This document shows positions 7,325 through 16,873 of a stretch of DNA of 32,524 bases, in pieces. The notes under the pieces are model-generated. The model ran no database searches. It had not been told where the DNA came from and was given only the letters and a program-made list of their open reading frames with translations. The stretch is from Synechococcus sp. CS-1330 (lineage in GTDB: Bacteria > Cyanobacteriota > Cyanobacteriia > PCC-6307 > Cyanobiaceae). The stretch lies in NCBI GenBank assembly GCA_025128025.1, contig JAHLYR010000013.1, positions 1 to 32,524 of the forward strand, given 5' to 3'. Within the stretch, counting starts at the first letter, position 1; every line of letters begins with the position of its first letter. Made by a program: the position numbers and the translations under genes.

Positions 7325-8452
7325 CTAGCCGACCAAGTCAGTTGGCATCTTCGGATCGAGCTGGCCGGCGCGCATCCGCACCACCTGGCTTTCGGCCTGC
7401 CAGCCCCCACTGAAGGCTCCCAGGTGGGTCGCACTCACCAGGCACTGGTGACCTTCGCCCACCGCCTCGAGCAGCAATTGTTGCCGCTCCGGATCTAGCT
7501 CGGCGAGCACGTCGTCGAGGAGCAGCAGGGGTGGCTCCCCCAGGACGGAGCCCACAAGCTCGAGCTCAGCCAGCTTGAGAGCCAGTACCAATGTGCGCTG
7601 CTGGCCAGCCGAGCCATAGCGGCGGGCCGGTTGGCCGGCTAGGGCCAGCTCTAGTTCGTCCCGGTGGGGCCCCACCGTGCATTGGCCCAGCCGCAGTTCC
7701 TCCTGGCGTTGCAGCTGTAGCTGCTCAAGCAGGGATTGACGCCAAGGCTCCTCAGCCTCCTCTCCCGCCAAGACGGTGCCGCTTTGGTAATTCAGTTGCA
7801 GCTGTTCCCGGCCGCCGCTGAGCCGCTCCTGCCAGGCTGCGGCCAGGGGCTCGAGGCGCCGGATCGCCCGGAAGCGGCGCCGGTGCAAGCGGGTGCCGAT
7901 CACGGCCATTTGCAGATCAAAGGTGTCGAGTAGGGCCAGCAGGCTGGCCCCCCCCAGGCCGCGCCGCAGCAACTGGCTGCGCTGGCGTAGCAGTCGGCCG
8001 TAGCGACTCAGCAGGTCGCCGTAGAGAGGCTCGAGCTGCAGCACCACCCGGTCGAGCCATTGACGCCGGCCGGCTGGCTCGCCCCGCACCAGCTCGAGGT
8101 CGAGGGCGCTGAAGCCCACGCAGCGCAGCGAACCCAGCAGGTCGAGCTGGCGCTCCAGCTGCTTGCCGTTGCGCTGGGCCTGCCTGCCGGCACTTCGGCG
8201 CAGCTCCAGCTGCAGCTGGTCGCCGCCGCTGGTGAGGGCGCGCACCTGGCTGCTGGCCTCGCCGTGCTGGATCAAATCACGATCGCTACTGGTGCGGTGG
8301 GAGCGCAGGCAGCCAAGTAATTCCACCGCTTCCAGCAGGTTGGATTTGCCCTCGCCATTGGCCCCGACCACCAGCAGCCGGGGAGCCTCCAGGCTCAGCT
8401 CCAGCCGGCTGATATTGCGGAAACGCAGCAGCTCCAGGCGATGCAGCCGGAT
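7325..8452 (-). CDS. recF: DNA replication/repair protein RecF, non-standard start codon
   Basis: SMC-like ABC ATPase of recombinational repair that helps load RecA at single-strand gaps. Seen: Walker A GANGEGKS, the family's [15 protein letters not shown] after it, and the C-terminal signature and Walker B region ([21 protein letters not shown], then [13 protein letters not shown]). Only the GTG at 8371 is a standard start codon, but using it removes the first ATPase strand. In the same frame the codons upstream read [24 protein letters not shown] (in two pieces: [24 protein letters not shown]), the expected RecF N-terminus. By alignment with the family pattern MxLxxLxLxxFRN the initiator would be the ATC at 8450-8452, giving 375 residues. 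A CTG follows at 8446-8444. An in-frame stop at 8498-8500 closes the frame, and no ATG, GTG or TTG lies between. Confidence 0.85.
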   Translation of the reverse strand: MRLHRLELLRFRNISRLELSLEAPRLLVVGANGEGKSNLLEAVELLGCLRSHRTSSDRDLIQHGEASSQVRALTSGGDQLQLELRRSAGRQAQRNGKQLERQLDLLGSLRCVGFSALDLELVRGEPAGRRQWLDRVVLQLEPLYGDLLSRYGRLLRQRSQLLRRGLGGASLLALLDTFDLQMAVIGTRLHRRRFRAIRRLEPLAAAWQERLSGGREQLQLNYQSGTVLAGEEAEEPWRQSLLEQLQLQRQEELRLGQCTVGPHRDELELALAGQPARRYGSAGQQRTLVLALKLAELELVGSVLGEPPLLLLDDVLAELDPERQQLLLEAVGEGHQCLVSATHLGAFSGGWQAESQVVRMRAGQLDPKMPTDLVG

Positions 8453-8501
8453 AGGTCTGATGCGGTGAGCGGTTAAGGTAGGCCAGGCGGGGTGCCGTTA
8501 T

Positions 8502-8575
8502 GGGCATGTAGCTCAGTTGGATAGAGCATCAGATTCCGGTTCTGAGGGTCGGGGGTTCGAGTCCCTCCATGCTCG
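8502..8575 (+). tRNA. tRNA-Arg (anticodon CCG)
   Basis: Full cloverleaf: acceptor GGGCATG (8502-8508) pairs with CATGCTC (8568-8574) with one G-U; D stem GCTC/GAGC; anticodon stem TCAGA/TCTGA with loop TTCCGGT, anticodon CCG at 8536-8538; T arm GGGGG-TTCGAGT-CCCTC; discriminator G8575. CCA is not encoded. It diverges from recF, whose coding frame begins within about 50 nt. Confidence 0.96.
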
Positions 8576-8689
8576 TCACCCCAGCGCTCCCCGCCCCAAC
8601 TCTCCCCACCGCCGAGGCAGTCAAGGCCCAGGCGGCGGGGGGGGGGTCGCTTTTGGATCGTGGTCTGCTGGCCAAGCCCCAGCTTGAGA
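8576..8689. other. Spacer after tRNA-Arg with a G10 homopolymer
   Basis: A 114-nt noncoding stretch. It is C-rich just after the tRNA (CTCCCCGCCCC, CTCCCC) and G-rich further on, with ten consecutive G at 8637-8646, so the C and G tracts could pair in several registers. There is no clear T-run for an intrinsic terminator. The G run is also a place where sequence length may be unreliable. Confidence 0.5.
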
Positions 8690-9151
8690 TCAACTCTCCA
8701 GCTTGAGCCCCATGGCGCGGATGCCCCCCGGATCCACTGCAAACCCGTAGCGCTCCAGGGCAGCAAGGGCCTGGGGCGGGGCTGAAAGAGAGATGCTGCA
8801 CCCCGCCAGCTCCCGGCGCAGCCGGCCCAGGGCGGCATGGACGAGCACCGCCAGGATCTCTGCTTCAGCTGGATCGGCAGGATCGGCGCAAAGGTCCCAG
8901 AGGTTGGCATTGAGGGCGAGGTCGCTGGTAGCCCTGACAAAACCCACCAGCCGGCCATCGGGGCCCGCCACGCCCAAGTGCCAGACGCTCAGCTCCAGCA
9001 CCCGCTGCCAGCGCTCGGGCTGCCGGGGCTGATCACCCGCTGCCAGCAGCAGCCGGTTGAGCGCCTCGGCAGTTGGCTGCAGGCCATCGGCCAGTAGCTG
9101 ATAGCCCTCCCTCAGTCGTGGGGCTTGGGGCTGGCTGCGGAACGGGATCAA
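8690..9151 (-). CDS. Putative GNAT-family N-acetyltransferase
   Basis: 153 residues. The central strand pair WHLGVAGPDGRLVGFVRAT, then a helix after LCADPADPAEAEILAVLVHAALGRLRREL and a terminal LERYGFAVD, match the GNAT fold (strand, acetyl-CoA-binding helix, final strand with YGF). The pyrophosphate-binding loop is not the usual R/QxxGxG/A, so substrate and activity are uncertain. It follows ppc on the same strand with a 20-nt gap and is likely the last gene of the trpE-gshA-ppc operon. Substrate unknown; a protein or amino-acid acetyltransferase is only a guess. Confidence 0.7.
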   Translation of the reverse strand: MIPFRSQPQAPRLREGYQLLADGLQPTAEALNRLLLAAGDQPRQPERWQRVLELSVWHLGVAGPDGRLVGFVRATSDLALNANLWDLCADPADPAEAEILAVLVHAALGRLRRELAGCSISLSAPPQALAALERYGFAVDPGGIRAMGLKLES

Positions 9152-9171
9152 GAGGGAGTCCAGAGCTGGGT

Positions 9172-12171
9172 TTAGCCGGTGTTGCGCATGCCCGCCGCTA
9201 TGCCGTTGATGGTGAGCAGGGCGCCCCGCAGCAGTTCACTGCGGCTGTAGGTGCGCCCATCGTCGCTGCTGCTGGCGCTCGTTTCGCTCATCGGTGGTTG
9301 GCGGTTTTGGTCGCGCAGGCGTCTGAGCAGGGCCACCTGCAGGAAGCCGAGTGGAATGATCGTGCGGTTGCGTAGATCCACTGAGAGCTGCAAGGCAGGA
9401 TCGCCATCCAGCAGTCGGCTGTGGCCGGTGATCGCCAGCACCAGATCGCGGGTAAGGCCAAATTCGGCAGCGATCGACTGGAAGATTGCTTCAAAGGCCT
9501 CGCGGTTTTCGCTGCGGCCCAGGGCCTGGACGTAGTGGTGGGCCAGGTCGAGATCCACCTTGGAGAGGGTCATCTCCACCTTGGAAATCAGCATGCGGAA
9601 GAACGGCCAGCGCTGGTAGAGCAGGCGCAGTAGCTCCAGCTGGCCGGGATCCTGGTCGAGCTCCTCCTGAAGGGCAGCTCCCACCCCAAACCAGCTGGGC
9701 AATAGGAAGCGGCTCTGGGTCCAGCCGAACACCCAAGGGATGGCCCGCAGGCTTGAGAGGTCCTTGGCGCCACTCTTACGGCGGGCCGGGCGGCTGGAGA
9801 TCTGCAGCTTGCTGATCTCTTCGATCGGGGTCACCTGCTGGAAGAAGGCCACCAGGTCGGGGTTGTCGTGCACCAGGGCCCGGTAGTGGTCGCGGGAGCG
9901 GGCCGCCAGCCGTCCCATCAGCTCGTTCCAGCTGGGGGTTTCGTCAACGGGGCTGCTCACCAGGCTGTTCTGCAGCACGGCGGTGGTGACCGTTTCCAGG
10001 TTGTAGAGCGCTAGCTCGGGCAGGGAGTACTTGGAGGCCAGCACCTCCCCCTGCTCGGTGATCTTGATGCGGCCGCTGAGGGTGCCGCTGGGCTGGGCCA
10101 GGATCGCCTGATAGGCGGGACCACCGCCGCGGCCCACCGAGCCGCCCCGGCCGTGGAAGATGCGCAGGGCGATGCCGTGTTCGATGGCCAGACGCTGCAG
10201 GGCAATTTGGGCCTTATGGATTTCCCAGTTGCTGGAGAGAAAGCCGGAGTCTTTGTTGCTGTCGGAGTAGCCCAGCATCACTTCCTGGAGCGGCTGGCCA
10301 CCATCACTGCCCAGTAGGGCTAGGTAGAAGGGATGGCGGAACAGGGTGCCCATCACCGCTGGAGCCCCCTGGAGGTCCTCCACCGTTTCAAACAGGGGCA
10401 CCACCAACAGGCCGGCGCGCTGGGCAATTGGGTCTACAAGCCCGGCCTCCTTGGCCAGCAGCAGCACCTCCAGCAAATCGGACACCGTGTGACTCATGGA
10501 GATCACATAGGTGCGGCAGATGCGCGATCCGAATTCCTGCTGCAGCCGCTGCAGCATCCGGAACACGGCAAAGGTTTCGGCTGTGGCGGCGCTCCATTTG
10601 GCTGTGGGGGGCAGCAGGGGCCGGCGGGTTTGGATTTCGCTGAGCAGCCACTCGACCCGCTGGGCCTCATCCATCTCGCCGTAGGGCACGGCTAGCTGTA
10701 GATAGCGGCTGAGTTCGTCGAGGGCATCGCTGTGGCGGGTGCTCTCCTGGCGGATGTCCAGGCTGGCCAGGCAGAAGGCGAAGATCTGGGCCTGGCTGAT
10801 CAGGTGCTGCAGCGATTCGCAGCTGAGGCCAGTGCGCTCGAGGCTGTCTTGGATCAGCTCCAGGTCGTAGCGGAATTCATCAACCGTGCTGTAGTGCAAC
10901 TCCTGGGTGGGAGCGGGGGCCAGGCTGCCGCCCATCGGCGGTGGTGGGGCGCTGCCATCGCAGGGAGACTCCCAGCCGGCATCGGCTAGTTGCTGGTTGC
11001 GTTGGTGGGTGAGCCGCAGCCGCTCCATGGTGTAACTGAGCTTGAGCCGGTAGGGCTCGAGGCGGTAGCGGGCAGCCCGCTCCTCGTAGATCTCGGGGAA
11101 GCGCAGCCGGTCCATTTCCAGCGATTCCAGTAGGGCCGGGCTCACCTGGCTCCACTGCATCGAGATGCTGAGCTGGTCACTGAGCTCAGTCACCGCCTTG
11201 AGATAGCGCTCCAGCATCAGCTGGCGTTGGTAGCAGGCGGTGCGCCAGGTGATGTCCGGTGTCACCGAAGGGTTGCCGTCCCGGTCTGAGCCCACCCAGG
11301 AGCCGAAGGTGCAGAACGAATCCCGTGGCGGTTCCACGTCTGGATAGCTCAGCTTCAGGGCTGCGCGAATGCGATCGCGCAGCTGGGGCATGGCATCGAA
11401 GAGCACCTGCTGGAAGTAGTGCAGGGCGTAGTCGACCTCGTCGAGCACCGTCGGCTTGAACTGGTGCAGTTCGTCGGTGCGCCACCAGAGCCGGATCTCC
11501 TCCTCCAGCTGGAGTCGCAGGCCTTGGCGCTCAAGGCCATTGAGGCCGCTGCCCTGCTCCAGTTTCTGGATCAAGGTGGCCACACGCCGCTGCTTGTGCC
11601 GCACCGTGTGGCGCACAATTTCGGTGGGGTGGGCGGTGAACACCAGCCGCAGATCGAGGGTGCGCAGCAACTTCTCCAGCTGGGCTGGGGGCACATTCAG
11701 GCTGCGCAGGCGGGCGAACAGCTGGCGAAAGGTGGCCGGGTCGGTCTGGTTGGCCAGGGCCGGCAGGAAGGGATCGCTGGGGCCGTTTTCCTGGTTTTTG
11801 AGGCTGTCGAGGTAGCTGTCCTCCTCGATGTGTTGCTCGAGGATGTTGACCAGTTGGAAATAAAGCGAAAAGGCCCGGGCCGCGGCGATTGCCTCGGCCA
11901 GATCCATCTCCCGGATCAGCTGCACGATCGCCCCAGAGACATCAGCCTCGTTTGGGTCACTCAGCTGCTTCAGGCGCAGCAGCCGCTCGGCCTGCTCGGG
12001 TGGGCACTCGCTGCGCAGCACCGTCTCCCAGAGATCCTCGACCAATTCGAGACGCTCGCCCAGTAGCCGGGTGACCCGCTGGGAAGCCGGTATGGCCTCG
12101 ATGGCTGTAACGGGAGTGGGCATGGACTGCCGCATGGGAGCTGAATTGGCGGCGGAGTGATTTTCGATCAT
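9172..12171 (-). CDS. ppc: Phosphoenolpyruvate carboxylase
   Basis: 999 residues, as expected for cyanobacterial PEPC. Catalytic His181 sits in [15 protein letters not shown]; the second signature, [14 protein letters not shown], is in the middle-to-C-terminal half; the last residues are the conserved RNTG, which takes part in allosteric control. The enzyme adds bicarbonate to PEP to give oxaloacetate, supplying the broken or modified cyanobacterial TCA cycle and amino-acid synthesis. The N-terminus lacks the plant-type phosphorylatable Ser motif. Start ATG 12171 overlaps the gshA stop by 4 nt (ATGA), suggesting translational coupling; ATGs at residues 13 and 17 are alternatives. A Pro-rich insertion lies near residues 408-425 ([14 protein letters not shown]). 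Confidence 0.97.
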   Translation of the reverse strand: MIENHSAANSAPMRQSMPTPVTAIEAIPASQRVTRLLGERLELVEDLWETVLRSECPPEQAERLLRLKQLSDPNEADVSGAIVQLIREMDLAEAIAAARAFSLYFQLVNILEQHIEEDSYLDSLKNQENGPSDPFLPALANQTDPATFRQLFARLRSLNVPPAQLEKLLRTLDLRLVFTAHPTEIVRHTVRHKQRRVATLIQKLEQGSGLNGLERQGLRLQLEEEIRLWWRTDELHQFKPTVLDEVDYALHYFQQVLFDAMPQLRDRIRAALKLSYPDVEPPRDSFCTFGSWVGSDRDGNPSVTPDITWRTACYQRQLMLERYLKAVTELSDQLSISMQWSQVSPALLESLEMDRLRFPEIYEERAARYRLEPYRLKLSYTMERLRLTHQRNQQLADAGWESPCDGSAPPPPMGGSLAPAPTQELHYSTVDEFRYDLELIQDSLERTGLSCESLQHLISQAQIFAFCLASLDIRQESTRHSDALDELSRYLQLAVPYGEMDEAQRVEWLLSEIQTRRPLLPPTAKWSAATAETFAVFRMLQRLQQEFGSRICRTYVISMSHTVSDLLEVLLLAKEAGLVDPIAQRAGLLVVPLFETVEDLQGAPAVMGTLFRHPFYLALLGSDGGQPLQEVMLGYSDSNKDSGFLSSNWEIHKAQIALQRLAIEHGIALRIFHGRGGSVGRGGGPAYQAILAQPSGTLSGRIKITEQGEVLASKYSLPELALYNLETVTTAVLQNSLVSSPVDETPSWNELMGRLAARSRDHYRALVHDNPDLVAFFQQVTPIEEISKLQISSRPARRKSGAKDLSSLRAIPWVFGWTQSRFLLPSWFGVGAALQEELDQDPGQLELLRLLYQRWPFFRMLISKVEMTLSKVDLDLAHHYVQALGRSENREAFEAIFQSIAAEFGLTRDLVLAITGHSRLLDGDPALQLSVDLRNRTIIPLGFLQVALLRRLRDQNRQPPMSETSASSSDDGRTYSRSELLRGALLTINGIAAGMRNTG

Positions 12172-13346
12172 CCCAAAGGGCCAGGCACCCCGTCTGTGGC
12201 GATTGCCTCAAGTAGCTCCGCCTCCTGGCTTGCCATCGCCTCGACGGTCTGGTTGAGCAGGGTCGAGATCGACAGGCCAGCCTGGTGTCCTGCTAGCCAG
12301 CCCATGGACTGGTTGCCCTGGTCAAGGACGCCCTGCAGGGGGGCCAGCACCAGGCTCAGCCCCAGCTCTTCGGCAAGTGGAGCCAGATCGGCCAGCTCCT
12401 GAGCCAGCCATTCTCGGATCAGGATCGGGGCCCCATTGCGCCAGTGCATCACGGTGGCATCCAGGCTGGAGCGGGCTGCGGCTTGGTCGTTGGCATCGGC
12501 GAGGGTGGCTAGCTGGGATGGGCTCAGGCTGCTGGCGTGGAGGGGGTCGTAGCGCTCCGGTTCTCGCATCAACTGCTGCAGGCGCAACTCGGCGAAGGCC
12601 GTAATCGCCAAAAGCACGAGTGGATCGGTGACCAGATCGCAAATGCGAATCTCTAGTCGGTTGAGGTCGTGGGGCCGGTTGTCGCCATTGGGCCGCACCG
12701 ATGTCCAGAGATGGCGCACGTTTTGCATGGTGCCCAAGGCCAGTTGCTCGCCCATCCAGCTGATGTAGTGCTGGTGATCCAGGAACAGGGGCACCTCCGC
12801 TGGCGTCAGGGGAAACTGCAGCCAACGTTGGGAATGGGCAGCGGTCACAAGCCCGTCGAGAAAGGGCGAGCTGGCGCTGAGGGCCAGGAGCAGGGACGCT
12901 TCGCAGCGCATCAGGCGCAGGCCCGCAAACAGGCTGGTCATGGGCTCGAGGCCGTGGTCTGCGGTGAGCCCCAGATTGATGTGCACACTGGCTGTAACCA
13001 CCTTGGTGCCGTAGGTGGCTTCGATGTAGCCGTGATACGGATTGGCCGGATCTGAGCGCTCAAAACGTTGGCTGTCCCCCAGGCTCAGCGTGCTGCCGGG
13101 CAGCAGGGTGAGATTGCGGCTAGCGAGCCAGCGGCGCAGCCGCTGGCGGGGCTCGAGCAGCAGTTGCAGTTCCCGGGCGTAGTCGGCATCTGGGGGAGTG
13201 ATGTATTCGAGGTTGCGGCAATCGGGCTCGGTTACGAACCCATCGAGGGCGGCCGCAGCCTCGGCGCTGCAGCCCACCACCGTGCCATCGGCACGGCCGG
13301 TGTAGAGCTCCACCTCAAAACCTTTAAGCAACAGAGGGGCGCTCAT
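12168..13346 (-). CDS. gshA: Glutamate-cysteine ligase, cyanobacterial class
   Basis: 392 residues, first enzyme of glutathione synthesis (ATP-dependent gamma-glutamylcysteine formation). It is recognised as a whole: the N-terminal GFEVELYTG strand, [37 protein letters not shown] (core carboxylate-amine ligase strand) and [21 protein letters not shown]. This is the cyanobacterial GshA class, not the E. coli type. Start ATG 13346 overlaps the trpE stop by 4 nt, and its own stop overlaps the ppc start by 4 nt, so the gene is coupled on both sides. Confidence 0.93.
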   Translation of the reverse strand: MSAPLLLKGFEVELYTGRADGTVVGCSAEAAAALDGFVTEPDCRNLEYITPPDADYARELQLLLEPRQRLRRWLASRNLTLLPGSTLSLGDSQRFERSDPANPYHGYIEATYGTKVVTASVHINLGLTADHGLEPMTSLFAGLRLMRCEASLLLALSASSPFLDGLVTAAHSQRWLQFPLTPAEVPLFLDHQHYISWMGEQLALGTMQNVRHLWTSVRPNGDNRPHDLNRLEIRICDLVTDPLVLLAITAFAELRLQQLMREPERYDPLHASSLSPSQLATLADANDQAAARSSLDATVMHWRNGAPILIREWLAQELADLAPLAEELGLSLVLAPLQGVLDQGNQSMGWLAGHQAGLSISTLLNQTVEAMASQEAELLEAIATDGVPGPLG

Positions 13347-14896
13347 GGCTGGGCCGGCAGCAGACAGGCCAGGGCTTTGAGCATGCCGCGGGCTTTATTC
13401 AAGGTTTCCTGGTATTCGAGCTCTGGCTTGGAGTCGGCCACTACTCCAGCGCCGGCTTGCACCTGCACGCGCCAGCCCCCTTCGGGGTGGGGCAGCACCA
13501 CCATCGTGCGGATGGTGATAGCGGTGTTGAGTGCGCCGGCCAGGTCGACCCCGCCGTACACCCCGGAGTATGGGCCTCGGGCGTCGGGCTCCAGGGCGTG
13601 GATCAGCTGCATAGCCCGAATCTTGGGAGCGCCACTGACCGTACCGGCGGGGAAGGAGGCCATCAGCAGGTCCCACACCGTTTGGCCCTCGGCCAGCAGG
13701 CCCTCCACTTGGCTCACGATGTGCATCACGTGGGAGTAGCGCTCAATCACCATCAGCTCGCTCACCTTGACGGTGCCCGGCTGGCAGACGCGGCCCAAGT
13801 CGTTGCGGCCCAGATCCACCAGCATCACGTGCTCGGCCCGCTCCTTGGGATCAGCCAGCAGCTCCGCCTCCAGGGCCAGGTCTTCGGCCTCATCGGCGCC
13901 CCGGGGGCGAGTGCCTGCGATTGGCCGCAAGGAAGCCTTGATTCCCCCTGCGGCCGTGGGCTCTGCCTTCACCATCACTTCCGGACTGGAGCCGATCAAA
14001 TACCAGCCGCCGAAGTTGAAAAACGCCATGTAGGGCGAAGGATTCACCATCCGCAGGCTGCGGTAAAGCTCGAAGGGATCGCGATCGATGCGGGTTTCCA
14101 GCCGCTGGCTGAGCACCAGCTGGAACACGTCGCCAGCTTCGATGTGACCTTCTCCGCGGCTCACGGCTGCCTCGAAGGCCTCCTGCCCGACGTTGCTGGT
14201 GGTCCGCAAATTGGCTGCGATGTCACCGGCAGTGGCGTCGTGCCAGCGAAGGGGTGTGCCGGCACCGGGCAGGGGGCCGTGCATGCGCTCCTCCAGGTCC
14301 TGGATCCGGGCTGCGGCCGCGGCGTAGGCAGCCTGCGGATCCTGGCCGCCACTTAAATCGGCGTAGGCCACCGCGGTGATCTGGCGCTTCACCTGGTCGA
14401 ACACCAGCAGGCTGTCGGCCAGCATCCAGCAGCCATCAGGGGGTGCACCCTCGGCGGCCGGATGCACCGGCACGCTGGGTTCGATCCAGCGGATCAGTTC
14501 GTAGCCCCAGAAGCCAAATAGCTGGCCCACCGGTGGCAGACCGGGGATCGGCGGGCTGGATAGGGGCTCTAAGCACTGGCGCAGTAGGTCGAAGGGGTTG
14601 CCCTGCAGCCGCTCCTCGGAGCCGGTGCGCCACTGGCGCACACTTTGGTCGCCCCGGCTGGTGAGGGTCCAGAGCGGGTCAGACACCACAAAGCTCCAGC
14701 GGCCGATGCGCTCACCACCCTCTACCGACTCCAGCAGCACACCATGACTACTGGCCGCTCCGGCCTTCAGCCAGGCGGTGAGCGGGGTTTCCAGATCAGC
14801 AGGCCAGCGCTTCCAGAGGGGGATGAAGTTGTGGCCAGCCGCGACTGCCTCGAGAAAAGCCTCTTGGGCTAAGCCATCGCGATCGGGGCTGGGCAT
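13343..14896 (-). CDS. trpE: Anthranilate synthase component I
   Basis: 517 residues. LLES at 54-57 within LLESVEGGERIGRWSF is the tryptophan feedback-binding motif. The chorismate-binding C-terminal half has GEGHIEAGDVFQLVLSQR, FNFGGWYLIGSSPEVMVK, PIAGTRPRG, LVDLGRNDLGRV and FPAGTVSGAPKIRAM. Converts chorismate plus glutamine (via TrpG, not in the window) to anthranilate. No leader peptide with Trp codons is visible upstream; the region before the start contains the psaD terminator. First gene of trpE-gshA-ppc-acetyltransferase. Confidence 0.96.
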   Translation of the reverse strand: MPSPDRDGLAQEAFLEAVAAGHNFIPLWKRWPADLETPLTAWLKAGAASSHGVLLESVEGGERIGRWSFVVSDPLWTLTSRGDQSVRQWRTGSEERLQGNPFDLLRQCLEPLSSPPIPGLPPVGQLFGFWGYELIRWIEPSVPVHPAAEGAPPDGCWMLADSLLVFDQVKRQITAVAYADLSGGQDPQAAYAAAAARIQDLEERMHGPLPGAGTPLRWHDATAGDIAANLRTTSNVGQEAFEAAVSRGEGHIEAGDVFQLVLSQRLETRIDRDPFELYRSLRMVNPSPYMAFFNFGGWYLIGSSPEVMVKAEPTAAGGIKASLRPIAGTRPRGADEAEDLALEAELLADPKERAEHVMLVDLGRNDLGRVCQPGTVKVSELMVIERYSHVMHIVSQVEGLLAEGQTVWDLLMASFPAGTVSGAPKIRAMQLIHALEPDARGPYSGVYGGVDLAGALNTAITIRTMVVLPHPEGGWRVQVQAGAGVVADSKPELEYQETLNKARGMLKALACLLPAQP

Positions 14897-14913
14897 CGGA
14901 CAAGCGGGCAGGC

Positions 14914-14940
14914 AAAAAAAACGGGGCGCCTGGCCCCGCC
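14914..14940 (-). terminator. Rho-independent terminator of psaD
   Basis: On the minus strand a GC-only 6-bp stem (CGGGGC / GCCCCG, 5-nt loop) is followed at once by eight T residues (A8 at 14914-14921 on the plus strand). It lies 25-50 nt past the psaD stop and before trpE, so it should separate the strongly expressed psaD transcript from the trp operon. Confidence 0.9.
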
Positions 14941-14964
14941 TTTATAGGGGTTGGTCAACGCAGC

Positions 14965-15396
14965 TCAAGCGTCGAAGGTGTTCTTGCCGGTGAACTTGAG
15001 ATTGGCGGGGTTCTGATTGGCGCCGATGCGGCGGGGGTTGTGACCAACCATGGGGCGACCCTCGTTGACCTTCTCGGGAAAAACGCCGTCCTTGGGGTGC
15101 AGGAACTCGGTGTCACCGCCAGGGAAGATCCGGTAGATCTTGTAGTCCTCGATCCGGGGCTTGAACTTGGTGCGCAGCTGGGTGCCCAGGGCGAGGCACT
15201 GCTCCTTGCGGGCGAAGTACATCAGATTTTCGCCCTCATTCATGTGGGCCGCGCCACCGGTGGGCAGCTCGAAGACTTGCTCCTTCGGGCTGCTCCAGGT
15301 GATGGCGTATTTCTCTTCAGTTTCAGCAGAGTTCAGCAGGCCGCCGGTGCTGCCGATGTACTTCGGGAGTTGACCGCTGAGCACCGTCGCTGCCAT
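14965..15396 (-). CDS. psaD: Photosystem I reaction centre subunit II
   Basis: 143 residues, standard length. Typical PsaD landmarks: [12 protein letters not shown] at the N-terminus, [62 protein letters not shown] and [15 protein letters not shown]. PsaD sits on the stromal/cytoplasmic face of PSI, positions PsaC and binds ferredoxin; the many Lys/Arg residues fit that role. Start ATG 15396; an in-frame extension of 22 codons upstream is basic and lacks family resemblance. The 94-nt upstream spacer (15397-15490) must hold its promoter; a TTGACG hexamer is visible there on the minus strand. Confidence 0.97.
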   Translation of the reverse strand: MAATVLSGQLPKYIGSTGGLLNSAETEEKYAITWSSPKEQVFELPTGGAAHMNEGENLMYFARKEQCLALGTQLRTKFKPRIEDYKIYRIFPGGDTEFLHPKDGVFPEKVNEGRPMVGHNPRRIGANQNPANLKFTGKNTFDA

Positions 15397-15490
15397 GGCT
15401 TTGGAACGTTTCAGCCGGAAACTAGCACCGTGTTTTTGACCGGATCGGGGCTTCTGCCGCACTCTTCACACCCGTCAACAAACCGGCCCT

Positions 15491-16873
15491 TCAGTAAACC
15501 GGGAAAAACACGGTCAAGCCGCTGCCGTTGCGCTCGGTGAGGCGACCGCCGAGGCGATGGAACAGCCGCTGGGTGGCTTGACGGCTCAGCTGCAGGCTGC
15601 CGGTGGTGGGGTTCCAGCTCAGCACTGGCCCCACCAGCTCCCGCTGCTCGCCGTTCCCCATCCCGTCGTTCTCGCTGGGGTCGTGGCCCTCGCTGTTGAG
15701 CTGGAGCTTCAGCCTGCTCCCTGCCGGCAGCAGGCTCACGGTCACGCGGCTGCCGTTGGGCAGGCCGCGGCTGAAGCGGTCGATTAGTCCGCCAAGCATG
15801 GTTTCGAGCCGGGCCGGATCGCTCAGCACCGGCGACAAGCCATCGGTAACCGCCAGCTCCAGTTCCAGGCCGCGGCGCGCCAGTTGCCGCTGCCACAGTT
15901 CTTGCTGCTGGTGCAGCACTGCGCTGAGGTCGGTGCGGGCCAGGTCGTGGCTTTCAAGGGGCTGTTCGCAGCCTGGTTGGCGTTGCAGCTCGGCCGCCAG
16001 GAAGATCAGGCCGAAACGATCGATTTGCTCACTGCATTCGCCGTCGATCTGCTCGAGGCGCTGGCGCACCACCGGCGGCAGGTCGCTGCGCCGCAGCAAG
16101 GAGCGGATCAGGGTGCGGATTGTGGCCAGTGGTGTGCGCACCTCGTGGGTGAGGGCCTCGAGCAGGGCTAGTTCGCTGCTCACCGCTCGGGGGGTGTCGC
16201 CGGCCTGGCGCTCCTGTGCCTGGGCTGGGCGATCGCTGCCGCCATGCACCAGTGGCTGCAGGGTGAGGCTGGGGGCCATGGCGGCTAGCCGTTCCCCCAG
16301 CCGCGGCCAGAAGCGCAAGCCCAGTTGGTCGTCGCTGCGCAGGGGCCCCAGTCGCTCTAGGGCGTTGCGCAGGTCTGCCGAGGCAGCGGGATCCTGGCTC
16401 AGTAGGCGGCCATGAATAAGGCCTAGGGCCTCGGACAGGGCCTCTGGGTCGAAGCGCACAATCAGGCGCCGGGCTTCAGCCGGGCCATCGAGGCAAAGGG
16501 CTACCTGTAGCTGGGGGGTTATCACCAGCAGGAGGGGGTCGGTGCCGTCCTCCGCCGCCAGGGCTAGCCGCTGAAAGCTGCCGCATGGAGCTGGGTTGCC
16601 GGCTCCTGGCAGTAGGGGTGCTGGGCTGGGCAGCAGGCCATCTAGATCGCTTGGGGCCCACACCCAGCCCTGCAGCTGCTGCAACAGGGCGGGTTCATAG
16701 AGGGCGGGCAGTGGCGCGGCCAGCCATAGGCCCTGGAGGGGTTGGCGGGGCAGCAGGAAATCCTCTTGCAGGGTGGCCAGGGCTGCCCACCACTGCCGCC
16801 GCGCGCAGTCCTCGTTGCCAACTCCGGTTGGCACCCCTTCAGCCAAACAACGTCGCAGGTCGGCCAGGCTCAC
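15491..16873 (-). CDS. Sensor histidine kinase with degenerate ATP-binding domain
   Basis: 460 residues from the GTG at 16873. An N-terminal sensory region of about 230 residues has no recognised domain and no membrane helix, so it is predicted cytosolic. Then comes a clear HisKA dimerisation/phosphoacceptor helix, LTHEVRTPLATIRTLI, with His243. The C-terminal HATPase-like part is eroded: the N-box position reads GGLIDRFSRGL without the Mg-binding Asn, and no DxGxG is seen; only a GSGLTVFFP glycine loop near the end remains. Start: GTG 16873 gives a 4-nt GTGA overlap with the rodA stop; an ATG at 16918 would add 15 residues inside rodA. It lies between rodA and psaD. No response regulator is nearby. 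Confidence 0.8.
   Translation of the reverse strand: MSLADLRRCLAEGVPTGVGNEDCARRQWWAALATLQEDFLLPRQPLQGLWLAAPLPALYEPALLQQLQGWVWAPSDLDGLLPSPAPLLPGAGNPAPCGSFQRLALAAEDGTDPLLLVITPQLQVALCLDGPAEARRLIVRFDPEALSEALGLIHGRLLSQDPAASADLRNALERLGPLRSDDQLGLRFWPRLGERLAAMAPSLTLQPLVHGGSDRPAQAQERQAGDTPRAVSSELALLEALTHEVRTPLATIRTLIRSLLRRSDLPPVVRQRLEQIDGECSEQIDRFGLIFLAAELQRQPGCEQPLESHDLARTDLSAVLHQQQELWQRQLARRGLELELAVTDGLSPVLSDPARLETMLGGLIDRFSRGLPNGSRVTVSLLPAGSRLKLQLNSEGHDPSENDGMGNGEQRELVGPVLSWNPTTGSLQLSRQATQRLFHRLGGRLTERNGSGLTVFFPVY

Noticed and set aside
8473-8958. 161-residue minus-strand open frame running across tRNA-Arg
   Set aside because: Would read through a tRNA and the G10 run and overlaps the acetyltransferase in another frame; composition is not protein-like.
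11419-12066. 215-residue plus-strand open frame opposite ppc
   Set aside because: Antisense shadow of the ppc N-terminal region, no conserved motif.
13457-14356. 299-residue plus-strand open frame opposite trpE
   Set aside because: His/Gln-rich translation typical of the reverse complement of a GC-rich gene; trpE motifs on the minus strand explain the region.
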